Source: Calliopsis andreniformis
Taxonomy: Eukaryota; Arthropoda; Insecta; Hymenoptera; Andrenidae
Direction of reading: 5' to 3'
DNA: 64,000 nt
Assembly: GCF_051401765.1 (NCBI RefSeq)
Contig: NW_027480566.1
Coordinates: 434,001 to 498,000 of the forward strand
Shown here: positions 9,522 to 22,611 of the stretch, piece after piece
Numbering within the stretch: position 1 is the first letter of the stretch
Layout of the letters: the number at the start of each line of letters is the position of its first letter
Notes under the pieces: generated by a model
Databases searched by the model: none
Seen by the model: only the letters and a program-made list of their open reading frames with translations
Told to the model about the DNA's origin: nothing
Program-made: the position numbers and the translations under genes

Positions 9522-10643
9522 TTGAGGCACTCTAAAACTATTAGGCTGTTTTGCACTCTGATGCCAGTGGACCGAGAGAACGTAGAATATCGGAGCGATC
9601 GTGTCGCTTCGGCGTTCGAGCGAGAAAATTCTAAGTCCCCGGTCGTGTCGCTCCGGAGCCCGAGCGAAAAAATTCTAAGTCCCCGTTCGTGTCGCTCCGG
9701 AACCGAATGTCGACGGAACGAAGGGACAACGGTAGATCCTTATTCCTGGTGCTCGTGGCTCTCTAAAACCATACACTTGATGTCCTCTGTCTCTTACCTG
9801 TGTCGAGATAATCGAGAATCATGGAGCGTCCCTGTCGCTCCGGAACCGAAAGTCGTCGGTTCGAAACTAGAACGTTAGGTCCTTATTCCTGATCGTTGAG
9901 GCACTCTAAAACTATTAGGCTGTTTTGTTCTCTGATGCCCGTGGACCGAGAGAACGTAAAATATCGGAGCGATCGTGTCGGTCCGGAGTTCGAGCGATAA
10001 AATTCTAAGTCCCCGTTCGTGTCGCTCCGGAGCCCGAGCGAAAAAATTCAAAGTCCCCGTTCGTGTCGCTCCGGAACCGAATGTCGACGGAACGAAGGGA
10101 CAACGGTAGATCCTTATTCCTGGTGCTCGTGGCTCTCTAAAACCATACACTTGTTGTCCTATGTCTCTTACCTGTGTCGAGATAATCGAGAATCATGGAG
10201 CGTACGTGTCGCTCCGGAACCGAAAGTCGTCGGTTCGAAACGAGAACGTTAGATCCTTATTCCTGATCGCCGAGGCACTCTAAAACTATTAGGCTGTTTT
10301 GCTCTCTGATGCCCGTGGACCGAGAGAACGTAGAATGTCGGAGCGATCGTGTCGCTCCGGAGTTCGAGCGAGAAAATTCTAAGTCCCCGGTCGTGTCGCT
10401 CCGGAGCCCGAGCGAAAAAATTCTAAGTCCCCGTTCGTGTCGCTCCGGAACCGAATGTCGACGGAACGAAGGGACAACGGTAGATCCTTATTCCTGGTGC
10501 TCGTGGCTCTCAAAAACCATACACTTGTTCTCCTCTGTCTCTTACCTGTGTCGAGATAATCGAGAATCATGGAGCGTTCGTGTCGCTCCGGAACCGAAAG
10601 TCGTCGGTTCGAAACGAGAACGTTAGATCCTTATTCCTGATCG
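9522..10643 (+). repeat. HOR-A copy 5, truncated (A1-A3)
   Basis: Monomers start at 9522, 9896 and 10270. The A1 copy has GACGGAACG where the others have GACGGGACG, and the A3 copy starts with a CGAGGCAC variant. This is the last recognisable part of the 2244-bp family; to the right the array switches to a mixture of 330- and 374-bp monomers. Confidence 0.92.
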
Positions 10644-10973
10644 TTGAGGCACTCTAAAACTATTAGGCTGTTTTGCTCTCTGATGCCCGTGGACCGAGAG
10701 AACGTAGAATGTCGGAGCGATCGTGTCGCTCCGGAGTTCGAGCGAGAAAATTCTAAGTCCCCGATCGTGTCGCACCGGAACCGAATGTCGACGGAACGAA
10801 GGGACAACGGTAGATCCTTATTCCTGGTGCTCGTGGCTCTCAAAAACCATACACTTGTTCTCCTCTGTCTCTTACCTGTGTCGAGATAATCGAGAATCAT
10901 GGAGCGTTCGTGTCGCTCCGGAACCGAAAGTCGTCGGTTCGAAACGAGAACGTTAGATCCTTATTCCTGATCG
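10644..10973 (+). repeat. Transition monomer, 330 bp
   Basis: A monomer with one 44-bp module and the variants CCCCGATCG and GTCGCACCGG, not repeated elsewhere in the same form. It retains TCTCAAAAACC of A3 but has a single 44-bp unit like the K-type monomers that follow, so it looks like the hybrid at the boundary of two HOR domains. Confidence 0.85.
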
Positions 10974-13900
10974 TTGAGGCACTCTAAAACTATTAGGCTG
11001 TTTTGCTCTCTGATGCCCGTGGACCGAGAGAACGTAGAATGTCGGAGCGATCGTGTCGCTCCGGAGTTCGAGCGAGAAAATTCTAAGTCCCCGGTCGTGT
11101 CGCTCCGGAACCGAATGTCGACGGAACGAAGGGACAACGGTAGATCCTTATTCCTGGTGCTCGTGGCTCTCTAAAACCATACACTTGTTCTCCTCTGTCT
11201 CTTACCTGTGTCGAGATAATCGAGAATCATGGAGCGTTCGTGTCGCTCCGGAACCGAAAGACGTCGGTTCGAAACGAGAACGTTAGATCCTTATTCCTGA
11301 TCGTTGAGGCACTCTAAAACTATTAGGCTGTTTTGCTCTCTGATGCCCGTGGACCGAGAGAGCGTAGAATATCGGAGCGATCGTGTCGCTCCGGAGTTCG
11401 CGCGAAAAAATTCTAAGTCCCCGTTCGTGTCGCTCCGGAGCCCGAGCGAAAAAATTCTAAGTCTCCGTTCGTGTCGCACCGGAACCGAATGTCGACGGAA
11501 CGAAGGGACAACGGTAGATCCTTATTCCTGGTGCTCGTGGCTCTCTAAATCCATACACTTGTTGTCCTCTGTCTCTTACCTGTGTCGAGATATTCGAGAA
11601 TCATGGAGCGTTCGTGTCGCTCCGGAACCGAAAGTCGTCGGTTCGAAACGAGAACGTTAGATCCTTATTCCTGACCGTTGAGGCACTCTAAAACTATTAG
11701 GCTGTTTTGCTCTCTGATGCCCGTGGACCGAGAGAACGTAGAATATCGGAGCGATCGTGTCGCTCCGGAGTTCCAGCGAAAAAGTTCTAAGTCCCCGTTC
11801 GTGTCGCTCCGGAGCCCGAGCGAAAAAATTGTAAGTCCCCGTTCGTGTCGCTCCGGAACCGAATGTCGACGGAACGAAGGGACAACGGTAGATCCTTATT
11901 CCTGGTGCTCGTGGCTCTCTAAAACCATACACTTGTTGTCCTCTGTCTCTTACCTGTGTCGAGATAATCGAGAATTATGGAGCGTTCGTGTCGCTCCGGA
12001 ACCGGAAGTCGTCGGTTCGAAACGAGAACGTTAGGTCCTTATTCCTGATCCTTGAGGCACTCTAAAACTATTAGGCTGTTTTGCTCTCTGATGCCCGTGG
12101 ACCGAGAGAACGTAGAATGTCGGAGCGATCGTGTCGCTCCGGAGTTCGAGCGAGAAAGTTCTAAGTCCCCGGTCGTGTCGCTACGGAGCCCGAGCGAAAA
12201 AATTCTAAGTCCCCGTTCGTGTCGCACCGGAACCGAATGTCGACGGAACGAAGGGACAACGGTAGATCCTTATTCCTGGTGCTCGTGGCTCTCAAAAACC
12301 ATACACTTGTTCTCCTCTGTCTCTTACCTGTGTCGAGATAATCGAGAATCATGGAGCGTTCGTGTCGCTCCGGAACCGAAAGTCGTCGGTTCGAAACGAG
12401 AACGTTAGATCCTTATTCCTGATCGTTGAGGCACTCTAAAACTATTAGGCTGTTTTGCTCTCTGATGCCCGTGGACCGAGAGAACGTAGAATGTCGGAGC
12501 GATCGTGTCGCTCCGGAGTTCGAGCGAGAAAATTCTAAGTCCCCGGTCGTGTCGCTCCGGAACCGAATGTCGACGGAACGAAGGGACAACGGTAGATCCT
12601 TATTCCTGGTGCTCGTGGCTCTCTAAAACCATACACTTGTTCTCCTCTGTCTCTTACCTGTGTCGAGATAATCGAGAATCATGGAGCGTTCGTGTCGCTC
12701 CGGAACCGAAAGACGTCGGTTCGAAACGAGAACGTTAGATCATTATTCCTGATCGTTGAGGCACTCTAAAACTATTAGGCTGTTTTGCTCTCTGATGCCC
12801 GTGGACCGAGAGAACGTAGAATGTCGGAGCGATCGTGTCGCTCCGGAGTTCGAGCGAGAAAATTCTAAGTCCCCGGTCGTGTCGCTCCGGAACCGAATGT
12901 CGACGGAACGAAGGGACAACGGTAGATCCTTATTCCTGGTGCTCGTGGCTCTCTAAAACCATACACTTGTTCTCCTCTGTCTCTTACCTGTGTCGAGATA
13001 ATCGAGAATCATGGAGCGTTCGTGTCGCTCCGGAACCGAAAGACGTCGGTTCGAAACGAGAACGTTAGATCATTATTCCTGATCGTTGAGGCACTCTAAA
13101 ACTATTAGGCTGTTTTGCTCTCTGATGCCCGTGGACCGAGAGAACGTAGAATGTCGGAGCGATCGTGTCGCTCCGGAGTTCGAGCGAGAAAATTCTATGT
13201 CCACGTTCGTGTCGCTCCGGAACCGAATGTCGACGGAACGAAGGGACAACGGTAGATCCTTATTCCTGGTGCTCGTGGCTCTCTAAAACCATACACTTGT
13301 TGTCCTCTGTCTCTTACCTGTGTCGAGATAATCGAGAATCTTGGAGCGTTCGTGTCGCTCCGCAACCGAAAGTCGTCGGTTCGAAACGAGAACGTTAGAT
13401 CCTTATTCCTGATCGTTCAGGCACTCTAAAACTATTAGGCTGTTTTGCTCTCTGATGCCCGTGGACCGAGAGAACGTAGAATATCGGAGCGATCGTGTCG
13501 CTCCGGAGTTCGAGCGAAAACATTCTAAGTCCCCGTTCGTGTCGCTCCGGAACCGAATGTCGACGGAACGAAGGGACAACGGTAGATCCTTATTCCTGGT
13601 GCTCGTGGCTCTCTAAAACCATACACTTGTTGTCCTCTGTCTCTTACCTGTGTCGAGATAATCGAGAATTATGGAGCGTTCGTGTCGCTCCGGACCTGAA
13701 AGTCGTCGTTTCGAAACCAGAACGTTAGATCCTTATTCCTGATCGTTGAGGCACTCTAAAACTATTAGGCTGTTTTGCTCTCTGATGCCCGTGGACCGAG
13801 AGAACGTAGAATATCCGAGCTATCGTGTCGCTCCGGAGTTCGAGCGAAAAAATCCTAAGTCTCCGTTCGTGTCGCTCCGGAGCCCGAGCGAAAAAATTCT

Positions 13901-16231
13901 AAGTCCCCGTTCGTGTCGCTCCGGAACCGAGTGTCGACGGAACGAAGGGACAACGGTAGATCCTTATTCCTGGTGCTCGTGGCTCTCTAAAACCATACAC
14001 TTGTTGTCCTCTGTCTCTTACCTGTGTCGAGATAATCGAGAATCATGGAGCGTTCGTGTCGCTCCGGAACCGAAAGTCGTCGGTTCGAAACGAGAACGTT
14101 AGATCCTTATTCCTGATCGTTCAGGCACTCTAAAACTATTAGGCTGTTTTGCTCTCTGATGCCCGTGGACCGAGAGAACGTAGAATATCGGAGCGATCGT
14201 GTCGCTCCGGAGTTCGAGCGAAAACATTCTAAGTCCCCGTTCGTGTCGCTCCGGAACCGAATGTCGACGGAACGAAGGGACAACGGTAGATCCTTATTCC
14301 TGGTGCTCGTGGCTCTCTAAAACCATACACTTGTTGTCCTCTGTCTCTTACCTGTGTCGAGATAATCGAGAATCATGGAGCGTTCGTGTCGCTCCGGAAC
14401 CGAAAGTCGTCGGTTCGAAACGAGAACGTTAGGTCCTTATTCCTGATCGTTGAGGCACTCTAAAACTATTAGGCTGTTTTGTTCTCTGATGCCCGTGGAC
14501 CGAGAGAACGTAAAATATCGGAGCGATCGTGTCGGTCCGGAGTTCGAGCGATAAAATTCTAAGTCCCCGTTCGTGTCGCTCCGGAGCCCGAGCGAAAAAA
14601 TTCAAAGTCCCCGTTCGTGTCGCTCCGGAACCGCATGTCGACGGAACGAAGGGACAACGGTAGATCCTTATTCCTGGTGCTCGTGGCTCTCTAAAACCAT
14701 ACACTTGTTGTCCTATGTCTCTTACCTGTGTCGAGATAATCGAGAATCATGGAGCGTACGTGTCGCTCCGGAACCGAAAGTCATCGGTTCGAAACGAGAA
14801 CGTTAGATACTTATTCCTGATCGTTGAGGCACTCTAAAACTATTAGGCTGTTTTGCTCTCTGATGCCCGTGGACCGAGAGAACGTAGAATATCGGAGCGA
14901 TCGTGTCGCTCCAGAGTTCGAGCGAAAACATTCTAAGTCACCGTTCGTGTCGCTCCGGAACCGAATGTCGACGGAACGAAGGGACAACGGTAGATCCTTA
15001 TTCCTGGTGCTCGTGGCTCTCTAAAACCATACACTTGATGTCCTCTGTCTCTTACCTGTGTCGAGATAATCGAGAATCATGGAGCGTCCCTGTCGCTCCG
15101 GAACCGAAAGTCGTCGGTTCGAAACTAGAACGTTAGGTCCTTATTCCTGATCGTTGAGGCACTCTAAAACTATTAGGCTGTTTTGTTCTCTGATGCCCGT
15201 GGACCGAGAGAACGTAAAATATCGGAGCGATCGTGTCGGTCCGGAGTTCGAGCGATAAAATTCTAAGTCCCCGTTCGTGTCGCTCCGGAGCCCGAGCGAA
15301 AAAATTCAAAGTCCCCGTTCGTGTCGCTCCGGAACCGAATGTCGACGGAACGAAGGGACAACGGTAGATCCTTATTCCTGGTGCTCGTGGCTCTCTAAAA
15401 CCATACACTTGTTGTCCTATGTCTCTTACCTGTGTCGAGATAATCGAGAATCATGGAGCGTACGTGTCGCTCCGGAACCGAAAGTCGTCGGTTCGAAACG
15501 AGAACGTTAGATCCTTATTCCTGATCGTTGAGGCACTCTAAAACTATTAGGCTGTTTTGCTCTCTGATGCCCGTGGACCGAGAGAGCGTAGAATATCGGA
15601 GCGATCGTGTCGCGCCGGAGTTCGCGCGAAAAAATTCTAAGTCCCCGTTCGTGTCGCTCCGGAGCCCGAGCGAAAAAATTCTAAGTCCCCGTTCGTGTCG
15701 CACCGGAACCGAATGTCGACGGAACGAAGGGACAACGGTAGATCCTTATTCCTGGTGCTCGTGGCTCTCAAAAACCATACACTTGTTCTCCTCTGTCTCT
15801 TACCTGTGTCGAGATAATCGAGAATCATGGAGCGTTCGTGTCGCTCCGGAACCGAAAGTCGTCGGTTCGAAACGAGAACGTTAGATCCTTATTCCTGATC
15901 GTTGAGGCACTCTAAAACTATTAGGCTGTTTTGCTCTCTGATGCCCGTGGACCGAGAGAACGTAGAATGTCGGAGCGATCGTGTCGCTCCGGAGTTCGAG
16001 CGAGAAAATTCTAAGTCCCCGGTCGTGTCGCTCCGGAACCGAATGTCGACGGAACGAAGGGACAACGGTAGATCCTTATTCCTGGTGCTCGTGGCTCTCT
16101 AAAACCATACACTTGTTCTCCTCTGTCTCTTACCTGTGTCGAGATAATCGAGAATCATGGAGCGTTCGTGTCGCTCCGGAACCGAAAGACGTCGGTTCGA
16201 AACGAGAACGTTAGATCATTATTCCTGATCG
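10974..16231 (+). repeat. Mosaic block of 15 monomers, 5258 bp
   Basis: Monomers start at 10974, 11304, 11678, 12052, 12426, 12756, 13086, 13416, 13746, 14120, 14450, 14824, 15154, 15528 and 15902. Types by diagnostic bases: K (AAAGACGTCGG), L (GAGAGCGTAG, GTTCGCGCG), M (GTTCCAGCG, ATTGTAAG), N (GAGAAAGTTC, GCTACGGAG), K, K, a variant with TCTATGTCCACG, P1 (GCGAAAACATTC, GGACCTGAAAG), Q (TATCCGAGCTATCG), P2, R (A5-like, CGCATGTCG), S (CTCCAGAGTTCG), an A2-type monomer, L, K. K-L-M-N recurs 5258 bp later at 16232. P1-Q-P2-R recurs inside the 16-mer at 34250, 51627 and 57523. S-A2-L recurs at 27540. This block thus holds the type stock from which later HORs are drawn. Confidence 0.9.
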
Positions 16232-17683
16232 TTGAGGCACTCTAAAACTATTAGGCTGTTTTGCTCTCTGATGCCCGTGGACCGAGAGAACGTAGAATGT
16301 CGGAGCGATCGTGTCGCTCCGGAGTTCGAGCGAGAAAATTCTAAGTCCCCGGTCGTGTCGCTCCGGAACCGAATGTCGACGGAACGAAGGGACAACGGTA
16401 GATCCTTATTCCTGGTGCTCGTGGCTCTCTAAAACCATACACTTGTTCTCCTCTGTCTCTTACCTGTGTCGAGATAATCGAGAATCATGGAGCGTTCGTG
16501 TCGCTCCGGAACCGAAAGACGTCGGTTCGAAACGAGAACGTTAGATCCTTATTCCTGATCGTTGAGGCACTCTAAAACTATTAGGCTGTTTTGCTCTCTG
16601 ATGCCCGTGGACCGAGAGAGCGTAGAATATCGGAGCGATCGTGTCGCTCCGGAGTTCGCGCGAAAAAATTCTAAGTCCCCGTTCGTGTCGCTCCGGAGCC
16701 CGAGCGAAAAAATTCTAAGTCCCCGTTCGTGTCGCACCGGAACCGAATGTCGACGGAACGAAGGGACAACGGTAGATCCTTATTCCTGGTGCTCGTGGCT
16801 CTCTAAATCCATACACTTGTTGTCCTCTGTCTCTTACCTGTGTCGAGATATTCGAGAATCATGGAGCGTTCGTGTCGCTCCGGAACCGAAAGTCGTCGGT
16901 TCGAAACGAGAACGTTAGATCCTTATTCCTGACCGTTGAGGCACTCTAAAACTATTAGGCTGTTTTGCTCTCTGATGCCCGTGGACCGAGAGAACGTAGA
17001 ATATCGGAGCGATCGTGTCGCTCCGGAGTTCCAGCGAAAAAGTTCTAAGTCCCCGTTCGTGTCGCTCCGGAGCCCGAGCGAAAAAATTGTAAGTCCCCGT
17101 TCGTGTCGCTCCGGAACCGAATGTCGACGGAACGAAGGGACAACGGTAGATCCTTATTCCTGGTGCTCGTGGCTCTCTAAAACCATACACTTGTTGTCCT
17201 CTGTCTCTTACCTGTGTCGAGATAATCGAGAATTATGGAGCGTTCGTGTCGCTCCGGAACCGGAAGTCGTCGGTTCGAAACGAGAACGTTAGGTCCTTAT
17301 TCCTGATCCTTGAGGCACTCTAAAACTATTAGGCTGTTTTGCTCTCTGATGCCCGTGGACCGAGAGAACGTAGAATGTCGGAGCGATCGTGTCGCTCCGG
17401 AGTTCGAGCGAGAAAGTTCTAAGTCCCCGGTCGTGTCGCTACGGAGCCCGAGCGAAAAAATTCTAAGTCCCCGTTCGTGTCGCACCGGAACCGAATGTCG
17501 ACGGAACGAAGGGACAACGGTAGATCCTTATTCCTGGTGCTCGTGGCTCTCAAAAACCATACACTTGTTCTCCTCTGTCTCTTACCTGTGTCGTGATAAT
17601 CGAGAATCATGGAGCGTTCGTGTCGCTCCGGAACCGAAAGTCGTCGGTTCGAAACGAGAACGTTAGATCCTTATTCCTGATCG
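16232..17683 (+). repeat. K-L-M-N tetramer, second copy
   Basis: Monomers at 16232 (330 bp), 16562, 16936 and 17310 (374 bp each) match 10974-12425 at an offset of 5258 bp. Small differences exist: the first copy has AAGTCTCCG near 11461 where this one has AAGTCCCCG, and this copy alone has TCGTGATAATCG near 17593. Confidence 0.92.
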
Positions 17684-20600
17684 TTGAGGCACTCTAAAAC
17701 TATTAGGCTGTTTTGCTCTCTGATGCCCGTGGACCGAGAGAACGTAGAATGTCGGAGCGATCGTGTCGCTCCGGAGTTCGAGCGAGAAAATTCTAAGTCC
17801 CCGGTCGTGTCGCTCCGGAACCGAATGTCGACGGAACGAAGGGACAACGGTAGATCCTTATTCCTGGTGCTCGTGGCTCTCTAAAACCATACACTTGTTC
17901 TCCTCTGTCTCTTACCTGTGTCGAGATAATCGAGAATCATGGAGCGTTCGTGTCGCTCCGGAACCGAAAGACGTCGGTTCGAAACGAGAACGTTAGATCA
18001 TTATTCCTGATCGTTGAGGCACTCTAAAACTATTAGGCTGTTTTGCTCTCTGATGCCCGTGGACCGAGAGAACGTAGAATGTCGGAGCGATCGTGTCGCT
18101 CCGGAGTTCGAGCGAGAAAATTCTAAGTCCCCGGTCGTGTCGCTCCGGAACCGAATGTCGACGGAACGAAGGGACAACGGTAGATCCTTATTCCTGGTGC
18201 TCGTGGCTCTCTAAAACCATACACTTGTTCTCCTCTGTCTCTTACCTGTGTCGAGATAATCGAGAATCATGGAGCGTTCGTGTCGCTCCGGAACCGAAAG
18301 ACGTCGGTTCGAAACGAGAACGTTAGATCCTTATTCCTGATCGTTGAGGCACTCTAAAACTATTAGGCTGTTTTGCTCTCTGATGCCCGTGGACCGAGAG
18401 AGCGTAGAATATCGGAGCGATCGTGTCGCTCCGGAGTTCGCGCGAAAAAATTCTAAGTCCCCGTTCGTGTCGCTCCGGAGCCCGAGCGAAAAAATTCTAA
18501 GTCCCCGTTCGTGTCGCACCGGAACCGAATGTCGACGGAACGAAGGGACAACGGTAGATCCTTATTCCTGGTGCTCGTGGCTCTCTAAATCCATACACTT
18601 GTTGTCCTCTGTCTCTTACCTGTGTCGAGATATTCGAGAATCATGGAGCGTTCGTGTCGCTCCGGAACCGAAAGTCGTCGGTTCGAAACGAGAACGTTAG
18701 ATCCTTATTCCTGACCGTTGAGGCACTCTAAAACTATTAGGCTGTTTTGCTCTCTGATGCCCGTGGACCGAGAGAACGTAGAATATCGGAGCGATCGTGT
18801 CGCTCCGGTGTTCCAGCGAAAAAGTTCTAAGTCCCCGTTCGTGTCGCTCCGGAGCCCGAGCGAAAAAATTGTAAGTCCCCGTTCGTGTCCCTCCGGAACC
18901 GAATGTCGACGGAACGAAGGGACAACGGTAGATCCTTATTCCTGGTGCTCGTGGCTCTCTAAAACCATACACTTGTTGTCCTCTGTCTCTTACCTGTGTC
19001 GAGATAATCGAGAATCATGGAGCGTTCGTGTCGCTCCGGAACCGAAAGTCGTCGGTTCGAAACGAGAACGTTAGATCCTTATTCCTGATCGTTGAGGCAC
19101 TCTAAAACTATTAGGCTGTTTTGCTCTCTGATGCCCGTGGACCGAGAGAACGTAGAATATCGGAGCGATAGTGTCGCTCCGGAGTTCGAGCGCAAAAATT
19201 CTAAGTCCCCGTTCGTGTCGCTCCGGAACCGAATGTCGACGGAACGAAGGGACAACGGTAGATCCTTATTCCTGGTGCTCGTGGCTCTCTAAAACCATAC
19301 ACTTGTTGTCCTATGTCTCTTACCTGTGTCGAGATAATCGAGAATCATGGAGCGTACGTGTCGCTCCGGAACCGAAAGTCGTCGGTTCGAAACGAGAACG
19401 TTAGATCCTTATTCCTGATCGTTGAGGCACTCTAAAACTATTAGGCTGTTTTGCTCTCTGATGCCCGTGGACCGAGAGAGCGTAGAATATCGGAGCGATC
19501 GTGTCGCTCCGGAGTTCGCGCGAAAAAATTCTAAGTCCCCGTTCGTGTCGCTCCGGAGCCCGAGCGAAAAAATTCTAAGTCCCCGTTCGTGTCGCACCGG
19601 AACCGAATGTCGACGGAACGAAGGGACAACGGTAGATCCTTATTCCTGGTGCTCGTGGCTCTCAAAAACCATACCCTTGTTCTCCTCTGTCTCTTACCTG
19701 TGTCGAGATAATCGAGAATCATGGAGCGTTCGTGTCGCTCCGGAACCGAAAGTCGTCGGTTCGAAACGAGAACGTTAGATCCTTATTCCTGATCGTTGAG
19801 GCACTCTAAAACTATTAGGCTGTTTTGCTCTCTGATGCCCGTGGACCGAGAGAACGTAGAATGTCGGAGCGATCGTGTCGCTCCGGAGTTCGAGCGAGAA
19901 AATTCTAAGTCCCCGGTCGTGTCGCTCCGGAACCGAATGTCGACGGAACGAAGGGACAACGGTAGATCCTTATTCCTGGTGCTCGTGGCTCTCTAAAACC
20001 ATACACTTGTTCTCCTCTGTCTCTTACCTGTGTCGAGATAATCGAGAATCATGGAGCGTTCGTGTCGCTCCGGAACCGAAAGACGTCGGTTCGAAACGAG
20101 AACGTTAGATCATTATTCCTGATCGTTGAGGCACTCTAAAACTATTAGGCTGTTTTGCTCTCTGATGCCCGTGGACCGAGAGAACGTAGAATGTCGGAGC
20201 GATCGTGTCGCTCCGGAGTTCGAGCGAGAAAATTCTAAGTCCCCGGTCGTGTCGCTCCGGAACCGAATGTCGACGGAACGAAGGGACAACGGTAGATCCT
20301 TATTCCTGGTGCTCGTGGCTCTCTAAAACCATACACTTGTTCTCCTCTGTCTCTTACCTGTGTCGAGATAATCGAGAATCATGGAGCGTTCGTGTCGCTC
20401 CGGAACCGAAAGACGTCGGTTCGAAACGAGAACGTTAGATCCTTATTCCTGACCGTTGAGGCACTCTAAAACTATTAGGCTGTTTTGCTCTCTGATGCCC
20501 GTGGACCGAGAGAACGTAGAATATCGGAGCGATCGTGTCGCTCCGGAGTTCCAGCGAAAAAGTTCTAAGTCCCCGTTCGTGTCGCTCCGGAGCCCGAGCG

Positions 20601-22611
20601 AAAAAATTGTAAGTCCCCGTTCGTGTCGCTCCGGAACCGAATGTCGACGGAACGAAGGGACAACGGTAGATCCTTATTCCTGGTGCTCGTGGCTCTCTAA
20701 AACCATACACTTGTTGTCCTCTGTCTCTTACCTGTGTCGAGATAATCGAGAATTATGGAGCGTTCGTGTCGCTCCGGAACCGGAAGTCGTCGGTTCGAAA
20801 CGAGAACGTTAGGTCCTTATTCCTGATCCTTGAGGCACTCTAAAACTCTTAGGCTGTTTTGCTCTCTGATGCCCGTGGACCGAGAGAACGTAGAATGTCG
20901 GAGCGATCGTGTCGCTCCGGAGTTCGAGCGAGAAAGTTCTAAGTCCCCGTTCGTGTCGCACCGGAACCGAATGTCGACGGAACGAAGGGACAACGGTAGA
21001 TCCTTATTCCTGGTGCTCGTGGCTCTCAAAAACCATACACTTGTTCTCCTCTGTCTCTTACCTGTGTCGAGATAATCGAGAATCATGGAGCGTTCGTGTC
21101 GCTCCGGAACCGAAAGTCGTCGGTTCGAAACGAGAACGTTAGATCCTTATTCCTGATCGTTGAGGCACTCTAAAACTATTAGGCTGTTTTGCTCTCTGAT
21201 GCCCGTGGACCGAGAGAACGTAGAATGTCGGAGCGATCGTGTCGCTCCGGAGTTCGAGCGAGAAAATTCTAAGTCCCCGGTCGTGTCGCTCCGGAACCGA
21301 ATGTCGACGGAACGAAGGGACAACGGTAGATCCTTATTCCTGGTGCTCGTGGCTCTCTAAAACCATACACTTGTTCTCCTCTGTCTCTTACCTGTGTCGA
21401 GATAATCGAGAATCATGGAGCGTTCGTGTCGCTCCGGAACCGAAAGACGTCGGTTCGAAACGAGAACGTTAGATCATTATTCCTGATCGTTGAGGCACTC
21501 TAAAACTATTAGGCTGTTTTGCTCTCTGATGCCCGTGGACCGAGAGAACGTAGAATGTCGGAGCGATCGTGTCGCTCCGGAGTTCGAGCGAGAAAATTCT
21601 AAGTCCCCGGTCGTGTCGCTCCGGAACCGAATGTCGACGGAACGAAGGGACAACGGTAGATCCTTATTCCTGGTGCTCGTGGCTCTCTAAAACCATACAC
21701 TTGTTCTCCTCTGTCTCTTACCTGTGTCGAGATAATCGAGAATCATGGAGCGTTCGTGTCGCTCCGGAACCGAAAGACGTCGGTTCGAAACGAGAACGTT
21801 AGATCCTTATTCCTGATCGTTGAGGCACTCTAAAACTATTAGGCTGTTTTGCTCTCTGATGCCCGTGGACCGAGAGAGCGTAGAATATCGGAGCGATCGT
21901 GTCGCTCCGGAGTTCGCGCGAAAAAATTCTAAGTCCCCGTTCGTGTCGCTCCGGAGCCCGAGCGAAAAAATTCTAAGTCCCCGTTCGTGTCGCACCGGAA
22001 CCGAATGTCGACGGAACGAAGGGACAACGGTAGATCCTTATTCCTGGTGCTCGTGGCTCTCTAAATCCATACACTTGTTGTCCTCTGTCTCTTACCTGTG
22101 TCGAGATATTCGAGAATCATGGAGCGTTCGTGTCGCTCCGGAACCGAAAGTCGTCGGTTCGAAACGAGAACGTTAGATCCTTATTCCTGACCGTTGAGGC
22201 ACTCTAAAACTATTAGGCTGTTTTGCTCTCTGATGCCCGTGGACCGAGAGAACGTAGAATATCGGAGCGATCGTGTCGCTCCGGAGTTCCAGCGAAAAAG
22301 TTCTAAGTCCCCGTTCGTGTCGCTCCGGAGCCCGAGCGAAAAAATTGTAAGTCCCCGTTCGTGTCGCTCCGGAGCCCGAGCGAAAAAATTCAAAGTCCCC
22401 GTTCGTGTCGCTCCGGAACCGCATGTCGACGGAACGAAGGGACAACGGTAGATCCTTATTCCTGGTGCTCGTGGCTCTCTAAAACCATACACTTGTTGTC
22501 CTATGTCTCTTACCTGTGTCGAGATAATCGAGAATCATGGAGCGTTCGTGTCGCTCCGGAACCGAAAGTCGTCGGTTCGAAACGAGAACGTTAGATCCTT
22601 ATTCCTGATCG
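17684..22611 (+). repeat. HOR-D copy 1: 4928-bp 14-mer
   Basis: Monomers start at 17684, 18014, 18344, 18718, 19092, 19422, 19796, 20126, 20456, 20830, 21160, 21490, 21820 and 22194, with eight of 330 bp, five of 374 bp and one of 418 bp, which sum to 4928. Private markers inside the block are GGTGTTCCAG with GTGTCCCTCC in the fourth monomer, GCGATAGTGTC in the fifth, CATACCCTTG in the sixth and AAAACTCTTAGG in the tenth. All recur exactly one period later. The last monomer is a 418-bp M/R hybrid. Confidence 0.95.
22194..22611 (+). repeat. 418-bp M/R hybrid monomer
   Basis: The 5' part is type M (GTTCCAGCG, ATTGTAAG), then a third 44-bp module with ATTCAAAG and an H1 with CGCATGTCG follow, both of type R. 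Two 374-bp parents recombining one 44-bp step out of register give exactly 418 bp. It closes copy 1 of the 4928-bp 14-mer. Confidence 0.92.
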
